From: Halarcobacter bivalviorum
Lineage (GTDB): Bacteria; Campylobacterota; Campylobacteria; Campylobacterales; Arcobacteraceae
Assembly: GCF_003346815.1 (NCBI RefSeq)
Contig: NZ_CP031217.1
Coordinates: 248,001-312,000, forward strand
Direction of reading: 5' to 3'
DNA: 64,000 bases
In this document: in pieces, positions 18,261 to 27,530 of the stretch
How positions within the stretch are numbered: position 1 is the first letter of the stretch
Layout: each line of letters begins with the position of its first letter
Translations under genes and position numbers: made by a program
Notes under the pieces: generated by a model
Database searches by the model: none
Seen by the model: the letters and a program-made list of their open reading frames with translations, nothing else
What the model was told of the DNA's origin: nothing

Positions 18261-18315
18261 AGGTATTTTCCTCATTTAATTTTTAAGTCGCGGATTATAC
18301 CTAAAAAATAAAAAA

Positions 18316-18345
18316 AAGGCAAGTAGTAAAAAAACTACTCACCTT
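18316..18345 (-). terminator. Terminator after the ferredoxin gene
   Basis: A 12-bp stem (two G-U pairs) AAGGTGAGTAGT / ACTACTTGCCTT on the reverse strand with a T-rich tail, placed between the ferredoxin stop and ndk. It separates or attenuates the two genes. Confidence 0.75.
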
Positions 18346-18384
18346 TTAATAAAATATTCTATATATAAATGTTAAAAATTAATA

Positions 18385-18660
18385 TTAATCTTCAACGCAA
18401 GGTTCACCTGCAGTCATACCATCTCTAACTGGGTGAGAAGCACCTTCTCTTACATCCCATACGATACAACCTTCAGTTGGACATGCTTCTGCACATGCTG
18501 GTTCATCATTGTCCCCAATACATTCAGTACATGTTTCAGGGTTTACATAATAAATATCTTCTCCAGTTGGATTTTCATCATTATCAACAATTGATTCAGT
18601 AGGACATTCATCTAAACATGCATCGCAATTAATACAAATGTCTGTAATTTTAACTGCCAT
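18385..18660 (-). CDS. 2[4Fe-4S] ferredoxin, YfhL-like
   Basis: A 91-residue electron carrier. Two cluster motifs: CINCDACLDECP (~10-21) and CTECIGDNDEPACAEACP (~41-58), the second with a longer loop between cysteines as in YfhL/Allochromatium-type ferredoxins. The acidic composition and the C-terminal helix are typical. In Campylobacterota a ferredoxin of this type serves pyruvate and 2-oxoglutarate:acceptor oxidoreductases; that use here is inferred. Good ribosome binding site (AAGGAG). Confidence 0.93.
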   Translation of the reverse strand: MAVKITDICINCDACLDECPTESIVDNDENPTGEDIYYVNPETCTECIGDNDEPACAEACPTEGCIVWDVREGASHPVRDGMTAGEPCVED

Positions 18661-18886
18661 TTTATAACTCCTTGTTAAATTTTAGAAACTTTATCACACT
18701 AATAATAAATTTATCATTAAATCTATGTATTATTAGAAATCCCACAGAAAGGCACTTTAATGAAAATAATAACAACTATCAAATAGTAATATTTTGAATA
18801 TTTGGATAAATTTTTTCCTAAAGTAAAGATTATCTTAAATTTTTTATTTATCTTTATACTTATTATTTATTTTAAAAAAATTCTAC

Positions 18887-18892
18887 TATAAT
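18887..18892 (+). promoter_or_regulatory. -10 box of peroxiredoxin promoter
   Basis: TATAAT 33 bases upstream of the peroxiredoxin ATG. The rest of the 265-base spacer from the ferredoxin gene is AT-rich with no recognised gene or operator. Confidence 0.6.
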
Positions 18893-18925
18893 GATGTCAC
18901 AAAAATTTTAATTAAAGGAAATTAT

Positions 18926-19522
18926 ATGTTAGTTACAAAAAAAGCTCCAGATTTCACAGCTACAGCAGTACTTGCTGATGGTTCAATTGTTGAAGATTTT
19001 AACCTTTATGATAACATCGGTGAGAAAGGTGCGGTATTATTTTTCTATCCATTAGATTTTACATTCGTTTGTCCTTCAGAAATTATCGCATTCTCTAAAA
19101 GAATTGAAGAATTTACTTCAAGAGGTATCAATGTAATTGGTGTTTCTGTAGATTCTCAATTTTCTCACTTCGCATGGAGAGAGACTCCAGTTGAAAATGG
19201 TGGAATTGGAAGAATTAAATATCCATTAGTTGCAGACTTAAGCAAACAAATTTCTAAAGATTATGATGTATTATTCGGAGAGTCTGTTGCATTAAGAGGA
19301 TCTTTCTTAATTGATAAAGATGGAACTGTAAGACACGCTGTAATCAATGACTTACCATTAGGAAGAAACATTGATGAAATGATTAGAATGGTAGATACAA
19401 TGTTATTTACAAATGAACATGGTGAAGTTTGTCCTGCAGGATGGACTAAAGGTGATGAGGGTATGAAAGCAAACAAAGATGGTGTTGCTGAATATCTTGC
19501 TAAACACGAAGGTGACTTATAA
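18926..19522 (+). CDS. ahpC: Typical 2-Cys peroxiredoxin (AhpC/TSA family)
   Basis: Reduces hydrogen peroxide and organic peroxides using two cysteines. The peroxidatic Cys is in FYPLDFTFVCPSEI (~48) and the resolving Cys in HGEVCPAGW (~169). It is 198 residues long. The GGIG loop is present but the C-terminal YF motif of over-oxidation-sensitive enzymes is missing (ends YLAKHEGDL), predicting a 'robust' enzyme. Very common and strongly expressed in Campylobacterota. It has its own promoter and terminator. Confidence 0.96.
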   Translation: MLVTKKAPDFTATAVLADGSIVEDFNLYDNIGEKGAVLFFYPLDFTFVCPSEIIAFSKRIEEFTSRGINVIGVSVDSQFSHFAWRETPVENGGIGRIKYPLVADLSKQISKDYDVLFGESVALRGSFLIDKDGTVRHAVINDLPLGRNIDEMIRMVDTMLFTNEHGEVCPAGWTKGDEGMKANKDGVAEYLAKHEGDL

Positions 19523-19530
19523 TAGTTAAT

Positions 19531-19560
19531 AAAGATGCCTAATTTAGGCATCTTTATCTT
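19531..19560 (+). terminator. Terminator after peroxiredoxin
   Basis: A perfect 10-bp stem, AAAGATGCCT / AGGCATCTTT, loop AATTT, with a T-rich tail. Confidence 0.85.
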
Positions 19561-19682
19561 TATAAAATATAAATTTCTTGACATTTTTTTAAATAAACAC
19601 TAAAATACAACACAAATTCTTAATAACACTACAAAACTTACATTACATTAATATGTAATTCTATAAAAGGCAAAATATACTT

Positions 19683-21011
19683 ATGGAAGAGTCAAAAACT
19701 CAATCTAAAACAAAATCTACGGCAAGTAGAAAAGCAAGAACTCATGTGCCTGTTGAGGGGTACAAAATCGAACAACTTAGGGAACTTCCCCTTGAAGAAC
19801 TTCTTAAAATAGCAAAAGAATTAGAAGTAGAAAACCCGCAAGAGCTAAAAAGACAAGACCTTATGTTTAACATCTTGAAGTCTCAAATTGACCAAGGTGG
19901 TTTTATTCTATTTACAGGAATACTTGAAATAAAAGATGGTGGTTTTGGTTTTTTAAGAGCAATGGATGGAAACTTCTCTGATACATCAAATGATTCATAT
20001 GTATCAGCAACTCAAATTAGAAAATTTGCATTAAGAACAGGTGACATTGTTACAGGGCAGGTTAGACCTCCTAATAAGGAGAGTGAAAAATATAATGCTT
20101 TATTAAAAATTGAAGCAATAAACTACCTACCAATCAATGAATCAAAAAACAGACCTTTATTTGACAACTTAACTCCTTTATACTCAACAGATAGATTTAA
20201 ATTTGAATATGATCAAACAAAAATGACAGGAAGAATGTTAGATTTATTTGCTCCAATGGGTAAAGGACAAAGAGGACTTATTGTTGCACCTCCTAAAACT
20301 GGTAAAACAGAACTACTAAAAGAGTTAGCACATGGGATTACTAGAAATCATCCCGATACTCACTTAATGGTTTTATTAATTGATGAAAGACCAGAAGAGG
20401 TTACTGATATGCAAAGAAGTGTTAAAGGAGAAGTTTACTCTTCTACTTTTGACTTACCTGCACAAAATCATGTAAGAGTTGCAGAAATTGTTATTGAAAA
20501 AGCAAAAAGACTTGTAGAGATGAAAAAAGATGTTGTTATTCTTTTAGACTCAATTACAAGATTAGCAAGAGCATATAATACAGTTACACCATCATCAGGT
20601 AAAGTTCTTTCTGGTGGGGTTGATGCAAATGCTTTACATAAACCAAAAAGATTTTTTGGTGCTGCAAGAAATATTGAAGAGGGTGGTTCTTTAACTATTA
20701 TCTCTACTGCTCTTATTGAAACTGGTTCAAAAATGGATGAAGTTATTTTTGAAGAGTTTAAAGGAACAGGAAACTCAGAAGTTGTGTTATCAAGAGATGC
20801 AGCAAATAGAAGGGTTTATCCAGCACTTGATATTACTAAATCAGGTACAAGAAAAGAGGAGTTATTACTTTCTCCTGAAATTCTACAAAAAACTTGGATT
20901 CTTAGAAATGCTATTGCTTCAATGGATGAAGTTGAAGCTCTTAAATTTTTATATTCAAAAATGCAAAAAACAAAAGATAATGAAGAGTTCTTTGCTTCAA
21001 TGAATGAGTAA
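19683..21011 (+). CDS. rho: Transcription termination factor Rho
   Basis: Hexameric RNA-dependent ATPase that ends transcription. The 442-residue protein starts with a short basic/Ser-Thr-rich segment ([18 protein letters not shown]), then the Rho N-domain (~25-70), the cold-shock-like RNA-binding domain ([17 protein letters not shown], ~82-98), Walker [13 protein letters not shown], Walker [17 protein letters not shown] (~282-297), the Q-loop/R-loop region [21 protein letters not shown] and [12 protein letters not shown]. All are intact. Its presence means non-hairpin termination is available throughout this genome. Confidence 0.97.
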   Translation: MEESKTQSKTKSTASRKARTHVPVEGYKIEQLRELPLEELLKIAKELEVENPQELKRQDLMFNILKSQIDQGGFILFTGILEIKDGGFGFLRAMDGNFSDTSNDSYVSATQIRKFALRTGDIVTGQVRPPNKESEKYNALLKIEAINYLPINESKNRPLFDNLTPLYSTDRFKFEYDQTKMTGRMLDLFAPMGKGQRGLIVAPPKTGKTELLKELAHGITRNHPDTHLMVLLIDERPEEVTDMQRSVKGEVYSSTFDLPAQNHVRVAEIVIEKAKRLVEMKKDVVILLDSITRLARAYNTVTPSSGKVLSGGVDANALHKPKRFFGAARNIEEGGSLTIISTALIETGSKMDEVIFEEFKGTGNSEVVLSRDAANRRVYPALDITKSGTRKEELLLSPEILQKTWILRNAIASMDEVEALKFLYSKMQKTKDNEEFFASMNE

Positions 21012-21015
21012 AATT

Positions 21016-21043
21016 AAGTGACCCTAAGGGGTTACTTTTTTTT
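21016..21043 (+). terminator. Terminator after rho
   Basis: AAGTGACCC pairs with GGGTTACTT (one G-U) around loop TAAG and is followed by a run of T residues. Confidence 0.8.
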
Positions 21044-21151
21044 CTTTATAAATACAAGTAAAATAATCAAGATTAAAATACTTAGTTTTCTTAAAGTTAA
21101 CTCAAACTTTCAAATAAGTTACCTCTTTAATACTTGTTTTATACTTTTTTG

Positions 21152-21157
21152 TATAAT
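21152..21157 (+). promoter_or_regulatory. -10 box of metNIQ promoter
   Basis: TATAAT preceded by TTTTTTG, 26 bases before the metN ATG. No SAM riboswitch-like structure is apparent upstream. Confidence 0.65.
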
Positions 21158-21182
21158 ATTCACCCACAAATAAGGACTTATT

Positions 21183-22139
21183 ATGATAACTATTAAAAAT
21201 CTAAATAAATATTATGGTAAAACAAAAGTTTTAAACAATATATCTATTGAGATTAAAAAAGGTGAAATCTTTGCTATTGTTGGACATAGTGGTGCGGGGA
21301 AATCAACACTACTTAGATGTATAAATGGACTTGAAGAGTATAGTGATGGTTCATTACAAGTAAATAATAAAGAGATTAAATCACTTAAGAAAGAAAACTT
21401 AAGAGAATTTAGAAAAAAAATTGGAATGATTTTTCAACATTTTTCATTAGTACAAAGAAAAACTGTATATGAAAATGTAGCACTTCCAATGCAACTTTGG
21501 GGATATAAAAAAGAGCAAATTGATAAAAAAGTAAATGAATTATTAGCTCTTGTTGGATTAGATAATAAAAAAGATTCATATCCTAACCAATTAAGTGGTG
21601 GACAAAAACAAAGAGTTGCTATTGCAAGAGCATTAACTTTAGAGCCAGAAGTTTTACTTTCTGATGAAGCAACATCTGCTCTGGACCCAAATACAACAAC
21701 ATCAATTCTAAATCTTTTAAAAGAGATTAATGAAAAACTTAATATTACAATTGTTTTAGTTACTCATGAAATGGATGTTGTAAAACAGATTGCCCAAAAA
21801 GCTTTATTATTAGAGCATGGTAACATTATTGGTTTTGATGATACAGAAGAACTATTTTTAAAACCTGATGAAAAGATGAAAGAGTTTTTAGGAGAGAGTG
21901 AAGTTGTACCTTCTGAGGGTGTAAATATTAAATTATATTTCCCTAAAGATAATGCTTATCAATCCTTTATAACAAAAATGGCAAGAGAATTAAATATGGA
22001 TTTTAATATTGTATGGGGAAAACTTGAAGAGATAAACACTCATATAGTAGGTAATATGGTTATAAATATAGAAGAAGAAAAGAAAGAGATTGTTACAAAT
22101 TATATAAAAGAACATGACATTGTATGGGAGGTTTTATAA
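21183..22139 (+). CDS. metN: Methionine ABC transporter ATP-binding protein
   Basis: ATPase of the MetNIQ importer for methionine. 318 residues: Walker [13 protein letters not shown] (~35-46), Q-loop FQHFSL, signature [15 protein letters not shown] (~139-153), Walker [14 protein letters not shown]-loop THEMD. The C-terminal ~75 residues form a NIL domain (from ~245), which binds methionine and inhibits transport in the family. Its TAA overlaps the metI ATG. Confidence 0.94.
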   Translation: MITIKNLNKYYGKTKVLNNISIEIKKGEIFAIVGHSGAGKSTLLRCINGLEEYSDGSLQVNNKEIKSLKKENLREFRKKIGMIFQHFSLVQRKTVYENVALPMQLWGYKKEQIDKKVNELLALVGLDNKKDSYPNQLSGGQKQRVAIARALTLEPEVLLSDEATSALDPNTTTSILNLLKEINEKLNITIVLVTHEMDVVKQIAQKALLLEHGNIIGFDDTEELFLKPDEKMKEFLGESEVVPSEGVNIKLYFPKDNAYQSFITKMARELNMDFNIVWGKLEEINTHIVGNMVINIEEEKKEIVTNYIKEHDIVWEVL

Positions 22140-22777
22140 TGGTTGATATTTTATTGCCAGCACTTGGCGAAACTGTATATATGTCATTTGTTTCTACATT
22201 TTTTGCAGTAGTAATTGGATTTTTTTTAGCAATTATTTTAATACTTACTTCAAAAGGTGGATTACGAGAAAATTTAAAAATTTATACTATTTTAGATGTT
22301 GTAATTAATACTTTAAGATCTTTTCCTTTTATTATATTAATGATTGTTTTATTTCCTCTTACTAAATTTTTAATTGGAAAGAGTATTGGTACAACAGCCG
22401 CTATTATACCTCTTACAATTGGAGCTGCTCCTTTTATTGCAAGATTAATTGAAAGTGCTTTCAAAGAGGTTGATACTGGTGTTATTGAAGCAGCAAAATC
22501 TTTTGGTGCTAGTGATTGGCAAATTATTTTTAAAGTGATGTTAGTTGAAGCAATGCCAAGTATTATTTCAGCTATTACTTTAACACTAATAACGGTTATC
22601 GGGTTTTCAGCTATGGCTGGAGCAGTTGGTGGTGGAGGTTTAGGAGATGTAGCTATTAAATATGGATACTATAGATTCCAAACTGATACTATGTTATATA
22701 CAGTTGTTATATTAATTGCACTTGTACAAGCAGTTCAAAGTACAGGTGATTATATATATAAGATTACAAAAAAATAA
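22139..22777 (+). CDS. metI: Methionine ABC transporter permease
   Basis: Inner-membrane permease with five predicted helices. I place the start at the ATG overlapping the metN stop (TAATG), preceded by GGGAGG, giving [15 protein letters not shown]; the in-frame ATG five codons earlier lies on the ribosome binding site itself. The EAA loop that contacts MetN is seen as EAAKSFGASDWQIIFKVML (~115-133). Confidence 0.94.
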   Translation: MVDILLPALGETVYMSFVSTFFAVVIGFFLAIILILTSKGGLRENLKIYTILDVVINTLRSFPFIILMIVLFPLTKFLIGKSIGTTAAIIPLTIGAAPFIARLIESAFKEVDTGVIEAAKSFGASDWQIIFKVMLVEAMPSIISAITLTLITVIGFSAMAGAVGGGGLGDVAIKYGYYRFQTDTMLYTVVILIALVQAVQSTGDYIYKITKK

Positions 22778-22798
22778 ATTAAAAAAGAAAGGACACAG

Positions 22799-23605
22799 AT
22801 GTTAAAAAATATTTTAAAATTAGCATTAGTAGGTGCTGTTGCACTTGGAATTACTGCTTGTACTGGTTCAGAAGAGCCAAAAGAAGAAGCAAAAAAAGTT
22901 ATTAAAGTTGGAGCTACTCCAGTTCCTCACTCAGAGATTTTAGAGATTGTTAAACCACTTTTACAAGCTAAAGGTTATGAGTTAGAAATCGTAGAATTTA
23001 CTGATTATGTTACTCCAAATATTGCAGTTGATGAAGGTGAATTAGATGCAAATTTTTTCCAACATACGCCATATTTAAATGAGTTTAATAAATCTAAAAA
23101 TACAAAGTTAGTTAAAACAGTAAATGTTCATTTAGAGCCAATGGGATTATATTCTCAAAAAATTAAATCTTTAGATGAATTAGAAGATGGTGCAACAATT
23201 GCAGTACCAAATGACCCAACAAATGGTAGTAGAGCTTTAGATGTTTTAGTAAAACAAGGTTTATTAACATTTAAAGATGTTCAATTTAAAACAGCAATTG
23301 ATATTGTAGATAATCCAAAAAATTTAAAAATTAAAGAGTTAGATGCTCCACAATTACCAAGAGTATTAGGTGAAGTTGATGCTGCAATTATTAATACAAA
23401 CTATGCTTTAGCAGCGGATTTAAATCCTACTAAAGATGCTTTAGCAATTGAATCAAAAGATTCTCCATATGCTAATATTTTAGTTGTAAGAGAAGGTAAT
23501 GAAAATAAAGATTATATTAAAGCTTTAAATGAAGTATTAAACTCAAAAGAAGTAAAAGAGTTTATTGCAACTAAATATAAAGGTGCTATCGTAGAAGCAT
23601 TCTAA
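22799..23605 (+). CDS. metQ: Methionine ABC transporter substrate-binding lipoprotein
   Basis: A 268-residue periplasmic lipoprotein. Lipobox LGITAC puts the lipidated cysteine at residue 21. The NlpA/MetQ family is recognised by VGATPVPHSEIL (~37-48), DYVTPNIAVDEGELDANFFQ (~67-86) and IAVPNDPTNGSRAL (~130-143). It completes the metNIQ operon and ends at a strong terminator. Confidence 0.94.
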   Translation: MLKNILKLALVGAVALGITACTGSEEPKEEAKKVIKVGATPVPHSEILEIVKPLLQAKGYELEIVEFTDYVTPNIAVDEGELDANFFQHTPYLNEFNKSKNTKLVKTVNVHLEPMGLYSQKIKSLDELEDGATIAVPNDPTNGSRALDVLVKQGLLTFKDVQFKTAIDIVDNPKNLKIKELDAPQLPRVLGEVDAAIINTNYALAADLNPTKDALAIESKDSPYANILVVREGNENKDYIKALNEVLNSKEVKEFIATKYKGAIVEAF

Positions 23606-23610
23606 TTAAA

Positions 23611-23640
23611 TAAAAAGAAGGAAGGTAGTCCTTCTTTTTA
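23611..23640. terminator. Terminator after metQ, shared with a convergent small ORF
   Basis: A perfect 12-bp stem, TAAAAAGAAGGA / TCCTTCTTTTTA, loop AGGTAG. The reverse-strand small ORF ends (TAA) in its 3' arm. Confidence 0.85.
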
Positions 23641-23730
23641 TTCCTTGACGAACATATTTATTACATATGTAACTGCTGTAAACGCTACTAAACTTAAAAC
23701 CACAAACATTAAGATTTCAGTAATGAACAT
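23638..23730 (-). CDS. Putative 30-residue single-pass membrane protein
   Basis: A small ORF reading MFITEILMFVVLSLVAFTAV then TYVINMFVKE. It has a well-spaced ribosome binding site (AAGGA, seven bases before the ATG), one hydrophobic segment of about 20 residues and a charged end (KE). I do not recognise a family; its size and layout resemble subunits such as KdpF or CydX, but no such complex is adjacent. It lies between metQ and the glycosylase-like gene, with a palindrome 29 bases upstream of its start. Confidence 0.55.
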   Translation of the reverse strand: MFITEILMFVVLSLVAFTAVTYVINMFVKE

Positions 23731-23758
23731 GATAATTCCTTTGCATATCTTTTTATAA

Positions 23759-23774
23759 ATGAATACTCATTCAT
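23759..23774. promoter_or_regulatory. Palindrome upstream of the 30-residue ORF (operator-like)
   Basis: ATGAAT-ACTC-ATTCAT, a perfect 6-bp inverted repeat with a four-base centre, of the type bound by TetR-family repressors. It could also form a small hairpin. Confidence 0.4.
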
Positions 23775-23811
23775 AAAATAAAAGTATAAGAAGATTAGCT
23801 TTATATAAATC

Positions 23812-24474
23812 TTAAGTAGATTTGAAAATTTTAGAATATTGTTCAATTCTAAAATCAAAAGTTGTATAGTTTTTATCTTGAGCTTTTCTTCTTTTATAAA
23901 GTTTATTTGAACCAATATATCTATTTGCTGCATTAGAAGGAGAAGTAAGAGAAATAGTTTTAAACTCTCTGTTATCAAAAATAAATTTATGTATTTTTGG
24001 AATTTCATTATTTACTAAATGAAATTTAATTTCCTCTTTTTTTAAAATTTGTCTTAAAAAATATTCTGGACCATTTTTAGAGTTTCCACCTGTAAAAAGT
24101 AAAGTATCAATACTTTTATATTTTTTTAAATAAAAAAGAATATCTCTTAAAACAATTTCACTCATACCTAAATCACTGGCATCAATTTTCTCTCTTTTGC
24201 AAGAATCTACAATATCACAAATACCTATTTGATTTTTGTCTAAAAACTCTTTTCTTTGTTCTACTGCTTGAAGGCTATTATCAAATAATAAATCTAACTT
24301 ATAAATTTTATTAAGTACTGGCCAAAGTAGGTTGTCTTTTGAGCCATAACAAAAGTTTACATCTTCTTTTTTAAATTCATTAATACAAAACCTTGGAGGA
24401 GGAAGAGTTCCTACAATTATTTTTTTTGTATCTTCATTTAAATATGGTTTATAAGGATGGAAGTGATGAAACAT
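23812..24474 (-). CDS. Uracil-DNA glycosylase family protein
   Basis: A 220-residue protein of the uracil-DNA glycosylase superfamily, likely removing deaminated or mismatched bases from DNA. Motif 1 appears as IIVGTLPPPRFCIN (~20-33), followed by CYGSKDNLLWPVL (~42-54), GICDIVDSCKREKIDASD (~83-100), the strand TLLFTGGNSKNG (~122-133) and motif 2 as LTSPSNAAN (~176-184). It is closest to the Mug/deoxyinosine-glycosylase-like branch. It is transcribed alone, divergent from murI. The exact base specificity cannot be read. Confidence 0.75.
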   Translation of the reverse strand: MFHHFHPYKPYLNEDTKKIIVGTLPPPRFCINEFKKEDVNFCYGSKDNLLWPVLNKIYKLDLLFDNSLQAVEQRKEFLDKNQIGICDIVDSCKREKIDASDLGMSEIVLRDILFYLKKYKSIDTLLFTGGNSKNGPEYFLRQILKKEEIKFHLVNNEIPKIHKFIFDNREFKTISLTSPSNAANRYIGSNKLYKRRKAQDKNYTTFDFRIEQYSKIFKST

Positions 24475-24568
24475 ATTTATCTTTTTTATTTGGATTCTAA
24501 CTTTTTTAGCATAAATATATAGATATACAAAAGTAGATTATTTAACTATTTAGTTATAAGTTTTTAGA

Positions 24569-24574
24569 TATAAT
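24569..24574 (+). promoter_or_regulatory. -10 box of murI promoter
   Basis: TATAAT preceded by TTTTTAGA, 26 bases before the TTG start of murI. Confidence 0.55.
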
Positions 24575-24599
24575 CTTACAATTTTAATAAAGGTTTTAT

Positions 24600-25397
24600 T
24601 TGAAAGTTGGTGTTTTTGATTCAGGGCTAGGAGGCTTAACTGTAGTTCAAGCTCTTGCTAACTCTTTAAAAGGTGTTGAAGTTTTTTATATAGCTGACAC
24701 TTTGTTTGCACCTTATGGGGAAAAAACAAAAGAACAGATATTAAAACATAGTTTAGATATTACTAATTATTTAATAAGTAAACATCAAATTGATGCTTTA
24801 ATTGTTGCTTGTAATACAGCAACTTCTGCAGCAATCAAATATTTAAGAGAAGAGTTTCCTCATCTTATGGTTATTGGAACAGAACCTGGTGTTAAACCAG
24901 CGATGCAAGCAACTCAAACAAAAAATATTGGAGTTTTAGCAACCCCTGCAACTTTAAGTGGAGAGAAATATCAACAACTATTAAAAGACCTAGCTTTAGA
25001 ACATGAAGTAATAGTACATGACCAAGCTTGTAGAGGTCTTGTAGAGCAAATTGAAAATGGAAAAGTATCTGATGTTGATACTCATAATATGCTAAAAGAT
25101 TGGTTAGATCCTATGAAAGAAAAAAGTGTAGATACAATTGTTTTAGGTTGTACTCACTATCCTTTGGTTTCAGAACTCATAAAAGAGATTATGGGAGCAA
25201 ATATAAAACTTATTGAGACAGGTTCTGCTATTGCAAGAAGATTAGAATCTCTATCTTCTTCAAATGGTTTTACTTGTGATGGTGAGTTAAAAATAAATGT
25301 TTTTTATACTGGTGAAATAAAAAAAGAGATGATTAATATGATATTAGAAACTTGGGAAGATGGTGGAAAAATAGTGGTAAGGAATGAAAATGAGTAA
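24600..25397 (+). CDS. murI: Glutamate racemase
   Basis: Makes D-glutamate for peptidoglycan. 265 residues starting at TTG (MKVGVFDSGLGGLTVV) with AAAGG upstream. Both catalytic cysteines are present: LIVACNTATSAA (~70-81) and IVLGCTHYPLV (~181-191). It overlaps the beginning of dnaX by a few codons, so dnaX is probably cotranscribed. Confidence 0.96.
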   Translation: MKVGVFDSGLGGLTVVQALANSLKGVEVFYIADTLFAPYGEKTKEQILKHSLDITNYLISKHQIDALIVACNTATSAAIKYLREEFPHLMVIGTEPGVKPAMQATQTKNIGVLATPATLSGEKYQQLLKDLALEHEVIVHDQACRGLVEQIENGKVSDVDTHNMLKDWLDPMKEKSVDTIVLGCTHYPLVSELIKEIMGANIKLIETGSAIARRLESLSSSNGFTCDGELKINVFYTGEIKKEMINMILETWEDGGKIVVRNENE

Positions 25398-27517
25398 TGA
25401 GAAACAAGAGAAAAAAGTTTTAGCTTTAAAATATAGACCAAAAAGATTTGAAGATTTAGTTGGACAAACAACAATTTCTCAAACTCTTTCTTTAGCATTA
25501 GATTCTAATAGATTATCTCATGCTTACCTTTTTTCAGGACTTAGAGGAAGTGGAAAAACATCAACAGCAAGAATTATGGCAAAAGCACTTCTTTGTTCAA
25601 ATGGTCCTACTTCAAAACCTTGTGAAGTTTGTGAAAACTGTTTAAGTTCTAATGCAAATAGACATTTAGATGTGATAGAGATGGATGCTGCTTCAAATAG
25701 AGGTATTGATGATATTAAAGATTTAATTGAACATACAAAATATAAACCAAGTAGTGCTAGATTTAAAGTATTTATTATCGATGAAGTTCATATGCTTACT
25801 ACACAAGCTTTTAATGCTTTACTTAAAACTTTAGAAGAACCTCCTGGTTTTGTAAAATTTATACTTGCAACTACTGATCCACTAAAACTTCCTGCAACTA
25901 TTTTAAGTCGTACTCAACATTTTAGATTTAATAAAATAGCAAATTCAGATGTAATGCATCACTTATCTCATATTTTAAATGAAGAGAATATTGATTTTGA
26001 AACACCAGCCCTTGATATTGTTACAAGAAGTGGGCAAGGTAGTTTAAGGGATACATTAACACTTTTAGACCAAGCAATTATTTTTTCAAAAGGTAAAATT
26101 ACAGTATCTTCTGTAGTTGATATGTTAGGACTTATTGAGCCAGAATTAATGGATAAACTTTTTGAAATAATCTTAAAAAAAGCAGATATTACTCAACTTG
26201 TAAAAGAGTTAGAAAACTATGAAATTTCTCAAGTTTGTGATGAAATGACAATCTATCTAAGACAAAAAATGTTAGCAAAAGATGCTAAATTTGACTTACT
26301 TCTTTTTGATAGATTTTTTAGAATTTTAAGTGATGCAAAACATTTATTATCTTTAAACTCTGATGGAACATTTGTTTTAATTTTAACTCTTTCAAAAATG
26401 ATTGAAGCCACAAATCTAAAAACGATTGATGATATTATTAATCAAGTTGAAGAAGTAGAAGTTAAACCTGTAATTAAAGAGGCAATCTCTGTAGAGAAAG
26501 TAGTTGAACATGCTAACAATGATTTAAATCACGCTTATGATGATAAACCCGTTAAGTTAAATGAACAATACCATGAAAATATGCATAAACAAAATAGTAT
26601 CTCTTTAGATACTCTTGATGCTATCCCAACAGTTGCACCTATAGAGAGTTTTGAAGAAAAACCAAAAGAAGTAGTTTCTGAAAATACTTTAAATAAACCT
26701 ATTCAAGAACTAAAAGAACCTAAGGTAGAAACTGAAATTCAAGAAGATAATTTTGCTACACCCTTTGATGCTTTTGCAACACCTTTTGATGAAGAAGTAG
26801 TTTTAAAACAAGAAGAACAAAAAGTAGAAGAGCCTTCTTTTGAGCAAGAGATAAATCCTACACAAGTAGAAGAGTCAACGCCTTTTACTTCTATAGAAAG
26901 TTTACCTAAGAGTGAAGAACAAAGTGAGGTTTCTTCAAATGTGAAAGCGCAAAAAGTAGAAGAAACAATAGAACAAAATGAAGAGCAAACAGAATCTTTT
27001 CAAGAAGAAATTGTAAGTGAAGTTTATGACCCTAATAAAGATGTTTATGAAACTTTAATCAATAAAGTTTATGAAAGAGATGTTGAACTAGGCGAATTAT
27101 TTGAAAGAAACTTTATCTATAAATCTTTTGAAAATAATAAACTTCAAATAAGCTCTTATGCTCAAGGGGATGAAAGAAAATTCTTATTAAAGCATTATGG
27201 AGTTATTAAGATTTTCATTTATGATATTTTTGGTCAAGATACAGAAATTGAATTTACAAAGGAAGATCCCTCCACAAGAGGAGCCTAAAACAGAAGAACA
27301 GACTTTAAGTCAAAATGAGGATAACTCTTCTGAAAGTGGCTCAATGATTGAAGATATTGAGGTTGGTTCAGGATGTGTTGCTGATATGCAAAAAGTATCA
27401 AATCCAGCACCTTCACAAAGAGAATTAGAGTTAAATGAGATATTAAACTCACCAATGCTTGATAAAGCAAAAGAGTTACTTCATGTAAAAAAAATTACAG
27501 TGAAGACAAGAAATTGA
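25390..27517 (+). CDS. dnaX: DNA polymerase III gamma/tau subunit; full reading needs a +1 frameshift
   Basis: Clamp-loader ATPase and replisome organiser. I take the ATG at 25390 (AAGGA at 25379-25383) over 25384. Visible: Walker A GLRGSGKTSTAR (~45), a four-cysteine zinc module (CSNGPTSKPCEVCENC), DEVH box IIDEVHML, sensor LSRTQHF, a Glu-rich linker (~370-540) with the repeat ATPFDAFATPFDEE, and a C-terminal domain (YDPNKDVYETLINKVYERDV on). The zero frame stops at 27286-27288 after 632 residues. The +1 frame continues without a stop to 27517 with an acidic linker and a conserved-looking end (NEILNSPMLDKAKELLHVKK). A shift at CCC_T (27268-27271) would give 708 residues. Programmed shift or indel are both possible. 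Confidence 0.85.
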
Positions 27518-27530
27518 TGAAAGGAAAAAT

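Noticed and set aside
18760-18786. Eight-codon ORF (MKIITTIK) with AAAGG upstream in the ferredoxin-peroxiredoxin spacer
   Set aside because: Too short to judge, 100 bases upstream of the peroxiredoxin -10 box, and no attenuator-like hairpins follow it.
21061-21150. Possible SAM riboswitch upstream of metN
   Set aside because: The spacer is AT-rich with no stems matching a known SAM-binding RNA.
22124-22138. Earlier in-frame ATG for metI (MGGFI extension)
   Set aside because: The ATG is part of the GGGAGG ribosome binding site region; the TATAA-overlapping ATG at 22139 is correctly spaced.
27197-27517. Separate 106-residue gene overlapping the end of dnaX
   Set aside because: No ribosome binding site, and its first part is an out-of-frame copy of conserved dnaX sequence; only the part after the junction looks coding, so I treat it as the dnaX C-terminus.
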